From positions 8,804,001 to 8,868,000 of the forward strand of contig JAGUCH010000001.1 in NCBI GenBank assembly GCA_019096065.1: DNA of 64,000 nucleotides, in the 5' to 3' direction. Below the pieces are notes generated by a model. It searched no databases. It worked only from the letters and a program-made list of their open reading frames with translations, and was not told the origin of the DNA. Positions 39,945 to 50,200 of this stretch are shown one piece after another; within the stretch, counting starts at the first letter, position 1; every line of letters begins with the position of its first letter. The stretch comes from Paracyclopina nana (lineage: Eukaryota; Arthropoda; Copepoda; Cyclopoida; Cyclopettidae). Position numbers and translations under genes: made by a program.

Positions 39945-40111
39945 CAAGATGACCTAGACTGTAAGGTGAACTACCAGCTGAAATTAGTTAAATACGCTGT
40001 CTAATTATGCTATGGAAGGGCTTCTGTGAAAATAACCAGGCAGAGCTACTATTTTTTAGATATTAGAAAAAAAATCTGTCTCTTTCAGAAAGAGTGTAAT
40101 GAGGGCAAATT
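39945..40111 (-). repeat. Dispersed repeat C, copy 2
   Basis: Inverted partner of 15332-15514, about 85% similar by eye. Lies between CLCA-A and repeat X copy B. Confidence 0.8.
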
Positions 40112-40352
40112 TACACTATTTTAAAGCATAAATGTATTTTGAAACCTTCATAGGCTTCATAGGCTGAACACTTTTGTACAGTCACAGACACTATGCAATA
40201 CTTGATTAATTGCACTTGTTTTAGTTGTCGAAGCCGCCACAGATGGCGTTAGCCGCTTTAAAAACCATTTAATCACATAATGATCTAAACTTGGTAAAAT
40301 CGCAAGTTTGAACTTTTTGTGAAGTCAATTCCAGAAAATACCTTAAATTATG

Positions 40353-40552
40353 GAAAGCAATTTTCGCATGTATAATTCAGTTTACCAATTCGTCTCGGTT
40401 TATATAACTACACATTTAAAATAGCTATTTATTTCGAGCTGGGGCATGTAAAGTAGCAGGCTCGGGCTAGTAAAGCTGTACTCGAGTTTTCCCATCATAA
40501 AATCCTCACTCAGCTATTTTATGACCCTACTTTACGTGCCCCAGCTCGAAAT
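40353..40552. repeat. Partial element end plus hairpin
   Basis: 40353-40415 matches the first ~60 bases of the insert at 42891 (shared GGAAAGCAATTTTCGCATG and TTTACCAATTCGTCTC). It is followed by a hairpin with 26-base arms (40431-40456 and 40527-40552, one mismatch; core TTTCGAGCTGGGGCA) around a 70-base loop. Confidence 0.7.
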
Positions 40553-40920
40553 ATACAATTTTATATTATGTAATACGATTTTTGAGTGTTTTAATGAAGT
40601 TACCGGGCTGCCCCGTGCATCCATAACATTTGATCGGAATCGAATGTAATTTATCTATGATGACTGAGAGGTCAATCAGACCTCATTTAATGATTATTTA
40701 TCAAAATTGGCTGCGGAAATTTGCGGACTTGGGAGCTCTGAAGGTCTGCTTTTAGCTTACGGCCCTATGAAAATTGACTCCAACGATTTCGCGAGTTTTT
40801 TTCCCGTGCGCGTCAAGAAGGCATTTTGAGCCACTGTGCATTGGAAAGATTGAGCCTTTTTACATCTTTTTTGTAAAAGTAAAAAAATCAATTGAAAGAG
40901 GAATAAACGGGACACCGTAC

Positions 40921-41110
40921 TTTGATCTACGTTTTAAGGACTACATGTTGTTTACGTTTTATTATCTACGGCGTCATTTTTAAGATCTAACGCGAAGTGG
41001 CTGGAAACCATTTTATACCTGAGTTTTAATATCTATTGGCGTCTGTTTTAAGGTCTAAATGAATTTTAGAGCATAAGTCTAGTTTTAGGATTCTTTTTGT
41101 TTTAGTATCT
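40921..41110. repeat. Degenerate short repeat, GTTTTA-n-ATCTA type
   Basis: Copies of a loose motif like GTTTTA(A/G)(T/G)(A/G)TCTA recur every ~20-40 bases (GTTTTATTATCTACGG, TTTTTAAGATCTAACG, GTTTTAATATCTATTGG, GTTTTAAGGTCTAAA, GTTTTAGTATCTACAG). It looks like an old decayed tandem repeat. Confidence 0.5.
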
Positions 41111-42244
41111 ACAGCTCGGAAATTTTTGGTTTTAGTCTTTGCAACCTTGATATTTGCTGACTCAGAGCTGAATCTTATTCTCAATCGGATACTTGTCTCA
41201 CTTTTTGAGTTTTTGTTCACCTGTTGAATAGGCAAGACATTCACAAAAGTTGAGAAACTCTTTTAGTCATTCACTGAGTTCAGTTCTCAGATGAGAAATT
41301 CTCATGAAGAGAGGTTTTGCTCTCCAATTATACAATTTCCGATTACCTCAAGTAGATCAAAAACATAGTTTCGTAGATCGTAACACACAGGTATGTAGAT
41401 CAAAGCAGGGGGGTCTCGTAAGTGATTTCTTGACGCAAGTTTTGCATACTAAAACCACCAAATCTGTTCGTCTTAGCTGCGGTGGCGCTAGTAGTTCTTA
41501 CTTCAAAGCGCGTAAGCTCATGTGACGTCAGTGATGGAAGCGAGCGGGCTAATCTTTCCCTTTTTAAAACAGAGCTCCCAGATAAGTTCTGTTTTTACCA
41601 AAAAGTATGCAATTTTGGCACATTTTGCTAATTTATGGTTGATTATGGAAATTTTTGGAAGTGAAATCCACAGAATTCTATTGAAATTTCGTCTTGGAGC
41701 CTACCACAGCTCAGTCAGACTGTGCGCTATAGTAAAGCAGCGATAAGAACTCACCTTATTAGTATAGATCATCTTGGATCAAAGTACTCAGGTAAAAATG
41801 ATACCAAAAAACCCGAATAAACCAGGAAAATTCAATTTTCCCAAGGCAACCCAGAAAATTGTCACGAAAAAACTGATGCATCATTTATTTTTTGCTGTCA
41901 CGCGGAATTCTCAATAATATTTTTCATTTTGTCAGAAAACAAAAAAGATGTCCAGAGGTTCAAGCTTTCCAACGATACCCATTAAGCCTCAAAATTCATG
42001 AATTCATAACACAAACTTTTGATTCCCGCACCGTCCAATTTTGAACGGTCAGACGGTATATAGAATAATTATCGTTATCCAAATAATCGTTACAAAACGA
42101 AATAAATAACTATAAACCCCTACATCATCTTTGCAATCCGAGGTGATAACTGCTCAGGGACACAAGTTAAATGAACAATATGTTCGTAAGTATTATAGAC
42201 TAAGTTAACAAAAGTTTTAAGCTTCCACCAAGAGGTGGCTGTAA
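41111..42244. other. AT-rich spacer
   Basis: Short frames only (for example 41304-41525, 41522-41746 plus), no domains recognised. Confidence 0.4.
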
Positions 42245-42275
42245 AGAAACTCCATGCAGGAATGGAGTTTCTTAA
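42245..42275. repeat. Perfect small hairpin
   Basis: AAGAAACTCCAT and ATGGAGTTTCTT are perfect 12-base arms around a six-base loop. The 5' flank holds a second mini-hairpin (CCACC-AAGA-GGTGG). GGTGGCTGT occurs on both sides, so the block may be a small duplication or a structured RNA segment. Confidence 0.5.
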
Positions 42276-42890
42276 GGTGGCTGTGCGGTAGGTTTACAGT
42301 ATTGCTGCTTATTTTATGCCAGAGAACTAGCCTGCTTTGTTGGTGAAAAAAGGCGATTCCGGAAAGAGAGAGCCCATCCAGATGTTGATGAAAAAATTAA
42401 GGTGACATAAGACACAACTAATGCTGAAGCTCAAATCAAGACGCCCTTACGTTTTTTCAGCAACCTAAGTTATAGCCCGGTTCCAACAACAAAATAAGTA
42501 CAGTATAAGTACGATTAACCAGCATAGTATAGAGCAAAACTAGAAGAGCCATATTCCTACTAGCGGATTTTAGTCGAAGCCATGGTGGGCTGAGAACTGC
42601 CTTGTCTAGCTGGGCTCACAATTAAAATTGGCTGGTTCTCTGATTAGAGGTGCAATATCTGTTGGTTCTCCTTGGTTCTCTAAACTACTTTTAATTTAGA
42701 AGATATGCTATGCTACAGATACCTATTTTCAAAGCCCCAGATTCAAAGATATTACCAAGTTTTTGAGGAGTATTTCTAAAAATAAGGGACAGTTCACTAC
42801 TTATGGGCTGGCTTTTTCCAATTTTCTTAGCTTTTTCCATGCCAGTACAACAACAATAGCATGGCCATCATGATTACAAGAAAATACTTT

Positions 42891-43474
42891 TATATGATGG
42901 AAAGCAATTTTCGCATGTATAATTCAGTTTACCAATTCGTCTCAGTTCATATTACTATACATATATAAAAGCTCTGACGTTTAACTTTATCAAGTGACAC
43001 GCATTATAAAGTATTTTATAAGGTGTGTTGCTCCTCTGTTTGACCAGAGACCATGATATTGTCCAAGAAGTAAATCCCATGTTAGAAAAAAGGAGAAAAA
43101 ATGCCGAGTATGGGGATCGAACCCTGATCATCTAGATTAGGAGTCCAACGCTCTACTGACTGAGCTACCAATACAGACAGAATAATCATTGTCAGAATTC
43201 CTTCTTATTCTTCTTCTCAGCTGAGCTAAGCTAAGTTGAACTGTAGAGCCTTTACAGCGGTACCAGACAAAACTTAATCTAACACATCTTTTAGCCCCCA
43301 AAAATGCCAAATTCTAAATGCACAATATTTTAATTGATTGATTAACGCTTTCTGTTACTCTTGCACTACTTCGGGCCTCTCAACCCTAGCCTTCAAGTAA
43401 TGGATCAGGTGCTAAGTCAAGATCGCCTGGTCTGGTAACTTCATTAACATTTGAAAATTACTTTCCATCATATA
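42891..43474. mobile_element. 584-bp inverted-repeat element inserted in repeat X
   Basis: Begins TATATGATGGAAAGCAATTT and ends with the near-perfect reverse complement (one mismatch in ~21). It contains a tRNA-like unit on the minus strand. Its first ~60 bases recur at 40,353-40,415, so the family has at least one more partial copy in the window. Absent from repeat X copy A, hence a secondary insertion. Confidence 0.72.
43103..43174 (-). tRNA. tRNA-like unit (pseudogene or SINE head), anticodon CCT
   Basis: The minus strand reads GGTAGCTCAGTCAGTAGAGC (good A box and D arm), then an anticodon loop CTCCTAA, then GGGTTCGATCCCC (perfect B box and T loop). It is followed three bases later by T6, a Pol III terminator. 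The acceptor ends do not pair, the T stem has mismatches and the anticodon stem relies on wobble pairs, so it is not a normal tRNA gene. Similarity is to tRNA-Lys/Arg types. It lies inside a transposable element, so a tRNA-derived SINE head or captured pseudogene is likely. Confidence 0.6.
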
Positions 43475-43480
43475 AAATCG

Positions 43481-43666
43481 TATATATATGTAAACAAATT
43501 ATAAAACAGCCTTACAAAACATCTGAGCTCATTTTGCAAAGTAAAAATCTCGTGGCATTACTTGGCTCTCGCAAGCTCGAGCCCGCAAAAATGCCACTCG
43601 ATTTCTACTTTACAAAATTTGCTCAGCTATTTTATTAGCTTGTTTTATAAATTGTTTACATATATA
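43481..43666. repeat. Hairpin MITE-like element next to the tRNA-bearing insert
   Basis: Arms of ~80 bases (43481-43560 and ~43588-43666) are imperfect reverse complements, from TATATATGTAAACAA at the outside to CGTGGCATT/AATGCCACTCG at the inside, with a ~27-base loop. Also absent from repeat X copy A, so part of the secondary insertion. Confidence 0.72.
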
Positions 43667-44196
43667 AATAGATATTTCCTCAATTCATTGCATGTAATGG
43701 CTAATTTGTTAAAAAACTGGCTATTTTTATTGAATCCACACTAGATGAACTTGATTGTTTTGAACTCACACAGAGTTGAGCTGCTAAAAGTAAGGCTATT
43801 TTGGCTTATTCGATCCATCATGCTCAGGTCTGGATATGATGTGACTCATGATCCAAAATTCCTTGACTTTTATGAATCTTACTCAAAATGGTACCATTCT
43901 GTTCCTTGAATCAATTGTAATGTTACAAGCTCAAAAAGAGAGCTCTCTTTGTCATTTCTTCCCTACAATTCTAGAAAACGTTTTGTTTACTTTTTGTTAG
44001 AAGCGCTATTTTTTCCGCAATTGCTACGCACGCTCACATGCACGCCAAAGATCCAAAAATTCAGCACCATCTATTGCATTTTGTCTGTCTTTTGCTCCCT
44101 ATGGTGCAGCTGAGCGCGCGAGCTAGCACGGACCATACTATACTTATGATTATAAGTGCCTATACTATGCTGATTTTCATTGTTGGAACCGGGCTT

Positions 44197-44780
44197 AGGT
44201 GACTCGATAAATCCCATTAGTTCCGTGACTCAAATTAAGATTGTTCCGAAAGAAATCGACGCCGGATCAGAGAAAAATCAGTGCTCTAAGGAAAACTACG
44301 CCAGTCTCTTCTCCGGACGAGGATTTAAATCAATGAGTTGGCTAATTGTACTGTAGTAAATCATTTCGTGTTTTTGAATAGCATTACAGTTGTGTGCGAG
44401 TACGACAAAAAAGAAAAGACATTTCTCAAGTCCCAAGAATAAGAAAACTCGAAGTCGACAGCTAAGTAAACAGTTCAATGTATAAGCACTGCCTATGAAA
44501 ACTTGCAAAGCTTCATTTTAGTTCAAATTGACAAAAAAGCATATTTTTTATTAGAGCCCAACATAACGTCGAATCAACTGCATAGCACGAATAGTCCAAA
44601 AAACTTTACAATTGCAAAAATATTTGTGTCACAGCCCTTAGTCAGAATGTTCGATTAAATATTGAATTTTCAGAGACAAGGGGAAAAACCCACGACTAGC
44701 CAAACTTAGTTGTAAAAATCAGGTTTTTCCAGATTTGAGCCCGACAACCACTAGCTAGTTGTTCTTTGTTGGTTGCAGCA
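44197..44780 (+). other. Serpin upstream region
   Basis: No distinct TATA box. The acceptor-like TTTGTTGGTTGCAG at 44765-44778 suggests the transcription start and a non-coding exon lie further upstream. Confidence 0.4.
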
Positions 44781-45006
44781 ATGAGTCTCAAAATAAAATT
44801 GCTACCGGCCATTTTCCTTCTGTTTTCATTGAACCTTCTTGCAAGAGGTCAAGAAGGCAGTAGGTTCAAAACAAGGCCTGAGCCTAGCGTGTTTCAGAAT
44901 CCTGCTGCGGACAAAAGCCCTCAAAACCAAACCCGAGAAAGCACAGTAGCTGAAATATTTCAAACAAGAAGTTCGGACGTTGAACCTTTGCCAACTGAGA
45001 ACCAAA
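44781..45006 (+). CDS. Serpin exon 1: signal peptide and N-terminal extension
   Basis: Residues 1-75. The frame opens slightly upstream, but ATG at 44781 begins a classical signal peptide. The sequence TTTGTTGGTTGCAG lies two bases before this ATG and looks like a splice acceptor, so a non-coding first exon upstream is likely. Ends CAAA|GTAAGC, phase 1. The extension after the signal is polar and Pro/Ser/Asn-rich, and is not part of the serpin fold. Confidence 0.85.
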
Positions 45007-47242
45007 GTAAGCAAGCTTCACCCGCAACTAAAATACTATGCTAAATAAAAGCAAGTAAGAAAATGAATACTTAACTTTCAGCTGAGGTAGATCCTAGCAT
45101 CCGCGAGGCGAATTTCAACGATGTCGAACAAGTTCGTGATGACGCCACTTTGTCCCAAGCAAATATCGAAGAGTTTGCTTTGACGATGCATGACTTCTCC
45201 CAATCGTTGATGTTTGAAATGTGGAACGAGGGGGACAACTTTGTCTTCAGCCCTTTTAGCTTGCACTCGGCTTTGGCCATCTTGACATCTGGAGCCTCGC
45301 CAAACACGTCGACCGAAAACGAGCTTTTGGATGCACTAGGCAGAGTGAGAAACGTGCAGGCTCTTGAGAACCGATACAACCTGCTCATCCAGGATTATTC
45401 CTCAACCAATGTCAGCTCCCTCCTCTCGTTTGGCAATCGATTCTGGACGGAGAAAAAGTATTTTGAAAAAATCAGCGGCTACTTTCTCGAAAGGCTCTCG
45501 AGCATCTACGAGGTGCAATTCCAAGTTTTCGGACCCGACCCAGCCAAAGATGTCAATGACTGGGTCAGCAATGTCACTGATGGGAAAATAACCCGCATAG
45601 TCGGTAAAGTGAGCTATGAAAGGGGAATTCATAAGTTACCTCACTAAAGTGCTTTTTTCATACTGTGCAGACATGGTGAGCCCAACCCTGGCGTTTTTGA
45701 TAGTGAATGCCCTGCACTTCAAAGCCTCCTGGACAATAGCATTTGAGGATGTTCCGGAACCTCAGGACTTCATGCTTGACGATGACAAAACAATCCTCAA
45801 GATACCTATGATGAGAAGGGACTTCTCTTACCAGTTCAAGGCAGCCAAATTTGAGACCGGCCTTCTCCCCCAAGGCTTCAATGAAATGCTGGTCTTGTCC
45901 ATTCCTTACGAGGTACTCATCGAAAAATAAGGGTAAAAGTAAAAACATCTAATGTACCTTTACTCAGTATGACTTTGGAGAACGGTTTGAAATGGTGATT
46001 GTGATGCCAAGCAATCCCAAAGCCCTCAACTTTTTGCAAGCCACATACCTCCAAAAGAAGGGCGACCCCAGCATTGAGAACATCTTTGACTCAGCCTTTG
46101 AAGCATTGGCGGAAAAGCAGAAGGGCAGGAACGAATATACGGTCACCATGCCACGTTTCACCATCGATTCGAGCATATCAGCGGGAGATTACTTCCGAAA
46201 GGTACCAATCAAATTTTGTCAACTCTTCTCTGAAATGAAAATAACTGAGATAAGCGAAGAAAATCGCGAGTAGAGGTGTATCGGGCTCAGGCCCGAGCCC
46301 GAAAGCCCGATACCAATTTCTGGCCCGAGCTAAATAAGACCCCAGCCCGAGCCCGACTCGGGCCGATTTACAGAAAGCCCGAAAAAGCCCGAAGTCATTT
46401 TCAAAAAGCCCGAAGTGGCCCGAATGACATTTTTTAAAAATTCAAAAACTTGTTAAAAATCAGAAAAACAATTGCTCCAGATTGTGAGCTTTAATATTGA
46501 GTTTGATTGTTAAGTATCCCTTCATTTGCATAACCTTCAGTAATTGATGAGAATTTCATAACAATAAAGTGATTTTTATTCAGATTTTTCCTGAAAAATT
46601 GTAGATTTTGTCTCGGCCCGAAAAGCCCGTAACATTTTTTGACTGGCCCGAAAAAGCCCGAAGCCTGAAAAAAAAGTTCAGGCCCGGCCCGACCCGACCC
46701 GAGTAATTTTTTAAAAGCCCGAGCCCGTCCCGAGCCCGACATTTCTTGGCCCGATACACCTCTAATCGCGAGTCACTGCTCAGTAGACCAGCTGAACTCA
46801 TGCTAATTTATATAGGGGTTCCAAGATTTGTTATTTTTTCAAAACCACTTCACAAATTTGGCACTTTAAGTTAATTTTGGAGGAGAAAACACAATTTGAC
46901 GTGTTTATTATCTTTTTTGTGGTTGTAGCTTGTCAGAGAACTTTCAATGCATTTGATTATTTTCAGATAGGAATTAATGCAGCGTTTGACGAAGGCGGAT
47001 TTAGCCGGATCATCAATGATGAGGCTTTTAAAGTTGGCCAAATCAAACACAGGGCTACCATTGAAGTGACCAAAGACGGCACAATCGGAGCAGCTGCCTC
47101 AGCAATTGAGATTGTCAAGTTTAGTGCTGTGGTTGAGGCTCCCAAGGAGATTTTGATCAACAAGCCTTTCCTCTTCTATGTCCATGACAAGGCCCAAAGG
47201 GTCATACTTTTTGCAGGAAAGTACACCAACCCCAACATGTAA
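44781..47242 (+). CDS. Secreted serpin, five exons, complete
   Basis: Spliced from 44781-45006, 45082-45603, 45671-45912, 45968-46201 and 46967-47242. All introns are GT-AG (75, 67, 55 and 765 bases) with matching phases 1, 1, 0, 0. The total is 1,500 bases, giving 499 residues plus TAA. It has a signal peptide (LLPAIFLLFSLNLLARG), then a ~70-residue polar N-terminal extension with an NQT glycosylation site, then a full serpin fold. Motifs in order: NFVFSPFSLHSALAIL, NALHFKASW, VIVMPSN, TVTMPRFTI, INAAFDEGGFS, hinge KDGTIGAAASA (444-454), NKPFLFYVHD and ILFAGKYTNP. Serpins trap serine or cysteine proteases by cleavage of the reactive loop. The Gly/Ala-rich hinge suggests an inhibitory member. 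Counting P15 as Gly446 puts P1-P1' at Phe460-Ser461, pointing to chymotrypsin-like targets, though Lys459 is adjacent and the P' side is about four residues longer than in alpha-1-antitrypsin. Signal peptide and absence of a C-terminal ER-retention signal suggest secretion. Confidence 0.95.
45082..45603 (+). CDS. Serpin exon 2: helices A-F
   Basis: Residues 77-249. Acceptor ACTTTCAG. Contains IEEFALTMHDFSQSL (helix A), FVFSPFSLHSALAILTSGA (strand 6B and helix B, the best conserved serpin block), TENELLDALG and FGNRFW. The donor is G|GTAAAG after ITRIV. A second GT at 45609 would break the frame to exon 3, so the first is chosen. Confidence 0.92.
45671..45912 (+). CDS. Serpin exon 3: strand 3A breach region
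   Basis: Residues 251-330. FLIVNALHFKASW is the canonical N-A-x-x-F-K-x-x-W block of strand 3A. KIPMMRRDFSY corresponds to the V-x-M-M-x-x-x-x-x-F/Y block. Donor TACGAG|GTACTC, phase 0. Confidence 0.92.
45968..46201 (+). CDS. Serpin exon 4: strands 2B-3B and helix H-I region
   Basis: Residues 331-408. Acceptor TTTACTCAG. FEMVIVMPSNPKALNFLQ matches the serpin M-x-I-x-L-P block, and EYTVTMPRFTIDSS the V-x-L-P-K-F block. Donor CGAAAG|GTACCA, phase 0. The following intron carries the MITE at 46,271-46,764. Confidence 0.92.
46271..46764. mobile_element. hAT-superfamily MITE (Ac/Tol2-like ends) in serpin intron 4
   Basis: A 494-bp element with 16-bp perfect terminal inverted repeats TAGAGGTGTATCGGGC, flanked by an exact 8-bp target duplication ATCGCGAG (46263-46270 and 46765-46772). 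An 8-bp duplication is the hAT hallmark, and this one fits the nTnnnnAn pattern reported for the Ac family. The ends resemble those of Tol2 (CAGAGGTGTA). Both subterminal regions are packed with GCCCGA/TCGGGC hexamers, probable transposase-binding repeats. No coding capacity. The perfect ends and duplication suggest a fairly recent insertion. Without it and one duplication copy the intron would be ~263 bases. Confidence 0.92.
46967..47242 (+). CDS. Serpin exon 5: reactive centre loop and C-terminus
   Basis: Residues 409-499. Acceptor GATTATTTTCAG. INAAFDEGGFSRI, then IKHRATIEVTKDGTIGAAASA (hinge), the variable loop AIEIVKFSAVVEAP, then NKPFLFYV and ILFAGKYTNP, which are the signature strands. 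The whole reactive loop lies in one exon and no tandem alternative loop exon is seen downstream. Confidence 0.93.
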   Translation: MGINAAFDEGGFSRIINDEAFKVGQIKHRATIEVTKDGTIGAAASAIEIVKFSAVVEAPKEILINKPFLFYVHDKAQRVILFAGKYTNPNM

Positions 47243-47249
47243 AAAAGCC

Positions 47250-47255
47250 AATAAA
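47250..47255 (+). terminator. Poly(A) signal of the serpin
   Basis: AATAAA only eight bases after the stop codon, so the 3' UTR would be a few tens of bases. Confidence 0.6.
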
Positions 47256-50200
47256 CTAAATACCAAAACAACTCGTTTTGCGCAACTTGGGTGCTGCTGA
47301 ATCGCTCAACCTTGCACCCAGAACAGCTCCAATCTCAGCCTGGTTTCCGACGATTTTGATTTTCCCACGGGTAAAAAGTTACGTTCATTCATTTGTGATG
47401 TGCACAGAAAAGAACAATGGCCCCTTTTAGCAGCAATTTTCGTGTGCAAAACAATCCATTATCATTTTCTCAAAAAATGGAGCCAAGTGAGAGACATAAA
47501 TCAAGCATGTCCGACAGATTTTTGCCTGTTGTCCGGAAAACCACAAAGCATATCCGGAATACTGGTCGTGATTGTTGCAAATTAATCAGATATAGAGTTT
47601 GAAAATGCAGCAGCAAACCCAAAAATTGCCCTAATAGATCATATGGGCGTTAGTGGCACCCATCCATCATGCAGGGAGTCTCCATCTTTGGCCCTCTATA
47701 TTTTGCTCTTCAAATGGATGCTTGAATATTAGTGTTTCTCTTGCGCAAGATTTATGCCTCTGCTAGTGTATTTGTCTCTTCTGATAACCTTTCCACTCAT
47801 TCATTTGATGTGAAAAGCAGGATTTTCCTCAAAAGAGCTTATGGGCAGCTTTTGAGCAATTCACCTTTTGATCTTGGATGCGTGGGGCCCCAAATTTTGA
47901 GGCAAATAATAACAGCCGCTCCCTAATCATGGCGTGTCAGCCGAGGTGTACAGAAATTAAGCCTAGTCTACTTTTTCCAGGAGCAGTGGCACTATCAAAA
48001 TTACAGCCCTGTAATTGAATCACATAATGGTAATCAATCATGCTCCTTCAAAGTGGAACAACAGAAGAAAATTGGTGGCATAATTTGGGGGGTCAACGCG
48101 ACGTAGCTTGTAGAGAAGTTCCAAAACTGAAATGATGCATCATTCATTCCACTTCATGGGAAAATTGGCACTTTGCAAAGCTGAACCTGTCACTCAGAAA
48201 AAACCTCTCTGACTCGAATGTAGAAGACATAAATTACTAGTAGAGCTTCTATTATGAAATGGGAGCAGAGCTCATAAATCAGAAGCAAAATGTCATCGAT
48301 GATAATGGGTCGGGCAATTTATGGGCTACTAGTTGACCTACCCACCTATCGAATCTAGATTATCAAAGCTCTCTGCTTTCTGATGCGCATAACTGCTATT
48401 TCATAAACCTGAGCGTACCGTGCACTCCTTCAAACCTAAAGCTCACTTGGATATCGTAGGGGTCAAATTGAGTAGCCAGCAATTAGTGAGGCTTCATTTG
48501 AGTTATGCCTTCTTGAATAAAAAACTGAACATGGTGATGCTGTGGTATCGAGCAGATTAGTGGGAAAAATGGCTCCTGAAGTCTCATAGTAATTAGTGTG
48601 AGATCGGTGAAAATAGCCAAATTAATGGAGCTTCATTAATCATCTAGACCTTGCCAATTCTGCAACTTTTAACGAAAAGCAACTTTTAACGAAAAAAGAG
48701 GAAAAGGTCTTCTAGATTAAATGGTCAAAAGGAAGCAAAATTTCAAAACTGTAGCTTTCGAGTGAGTACTTTGCAGACACCAAATAAAAATAATTCTTGT
48801 CAACTCAGTGAATTCTGATCCCCAGCGAAGGGTTTTATACGGTAAGCACGACTGGCTTCTTCTCCCATGTATAAGGTCCAAAAATTTGGTTGCTGATTGC
48901 GCGAAATTTATTGTCATGATGCATGCATGGAGGATCATAGATCAAGTTTTAAGAGCACAATCACGATGGGAATTTGGCGCAAAAAATGTATAAGGACGGC
49001 AGCTGACAAATTGGAAAAAGCATGCCGATCTTTAAAAGTTTGTCAAAGCAAACGTAATATTGATGCACATTTCATGCACAATTGGTCTTTTTCAAATCGT
49101 TGACGCCTCCAATTCTAATGATCATTTTGCCGAAATTGTCCTTGTCAAAGCAGCGCGCACATCACAAGCAGGCAGTAATTGTAGTTTAGAATGAAAACTT
49201 CATGCATAAATGACGTTTACCCTAATTTTTTTGCACCTCGCGCAATAACCTTCTTTTTTCAAGGTACTTCATCGGCACGAGCACAAATTTGTTTCATAAT
49301 TGCTGTCCACTTGCTAAAATTAATTTAGGTCTTGAATGGAAAACTAGTTCACAGTAATGTGTTCAGCGTCCACAATATTGATCATCGTTTGGCAAACATT
49401 CTCGCCGGAATGGAGAGTGAAACGTGAACAAATTAGTATTTGAAATTTTAATTTTCATAGCGGGTGGTCCACTATATGGGTAGAACTCAAAATCAAATTC
49501 AAGAGGACCTCAACAAGAATGGTGGCCAATGATGGAGTATGTACCAAATATTTTGACATTCAGAACGAATGTTACAACAACTTTAGGGAGTGCTGACGAG
49601 GGGGAAGAAATTTGTCTCAGAATTAAAAGATCTGTCATCAAAATTGCACCGACGACATCCTGATTTCAAAACCACTGAAAACCACTGAAAACCACAGATA
49701 ATGAAATTACGACTGCATATTTCATAAGACCTTTTTCAAGTCACCTGCTTCCGGAAGATGACAAGAGCATGCAATGCTAAAAGCGGGATTGGCAAACTAT
49801 GATGATGGTCAATAAGTTAGATGAGGATTGCTGATTTGAAGGTAATATAGCATGGGCCATCGAATGAGCTAGTGTAATGTGCAAAACTTCATTCAAAGCT
49901 CGTTCTCTGCTGAGCACGTGAAAAGCTCGCGCCAAATCGGCGGAATTCTAAGCTGGCTGACGAGGATGAAAATGCCATAATGGCAAATACTTGGTCTACT
50001 CAGCAGGTCATAAAAAGGCGTGTAAGTTCATCTTCTTCTTCTCCGCATGAGATTGAAAGCTCGTTTATTGGAAAATTGTCCATGCTTCAATGAGTCCTAT
50101 GTGGTCCTAAATGGAAATCAGAAATTCATAACAACTTTCTTGGACAACCACAAAGCTATTACAGTTTGTGGCATCACTTGAGATTTTTTTTCTACGATGA

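Larger units (their letters stand above)
42474..44196 (-). mobile_element. Repeat X copy B inside a longer inverted-repeat element
   Basis: Copy B of repeat X (42527-44103, inverted relative to copy A) is bounded by terminal inverted repeats beginning AGCCCGGTTCCAACAA at 42474 and, reversed, at 44196. Further inside, both ends carry CAGCATAGTATAG. The X body is interrupted from about 42890 to 43674 by other elements; copy A shows the uninterrupted sequence at that point (GTATTTTCTGG side to AATGAATTGAGG side). The superfamily is unresolved because the target duplication is unclear. Confidence 0.75.

Noticed and set aside
45402-45948. Minus-strand frames opposite the serpin
   Set aside because: Antisense shadows of serpin exons 2 and 3.
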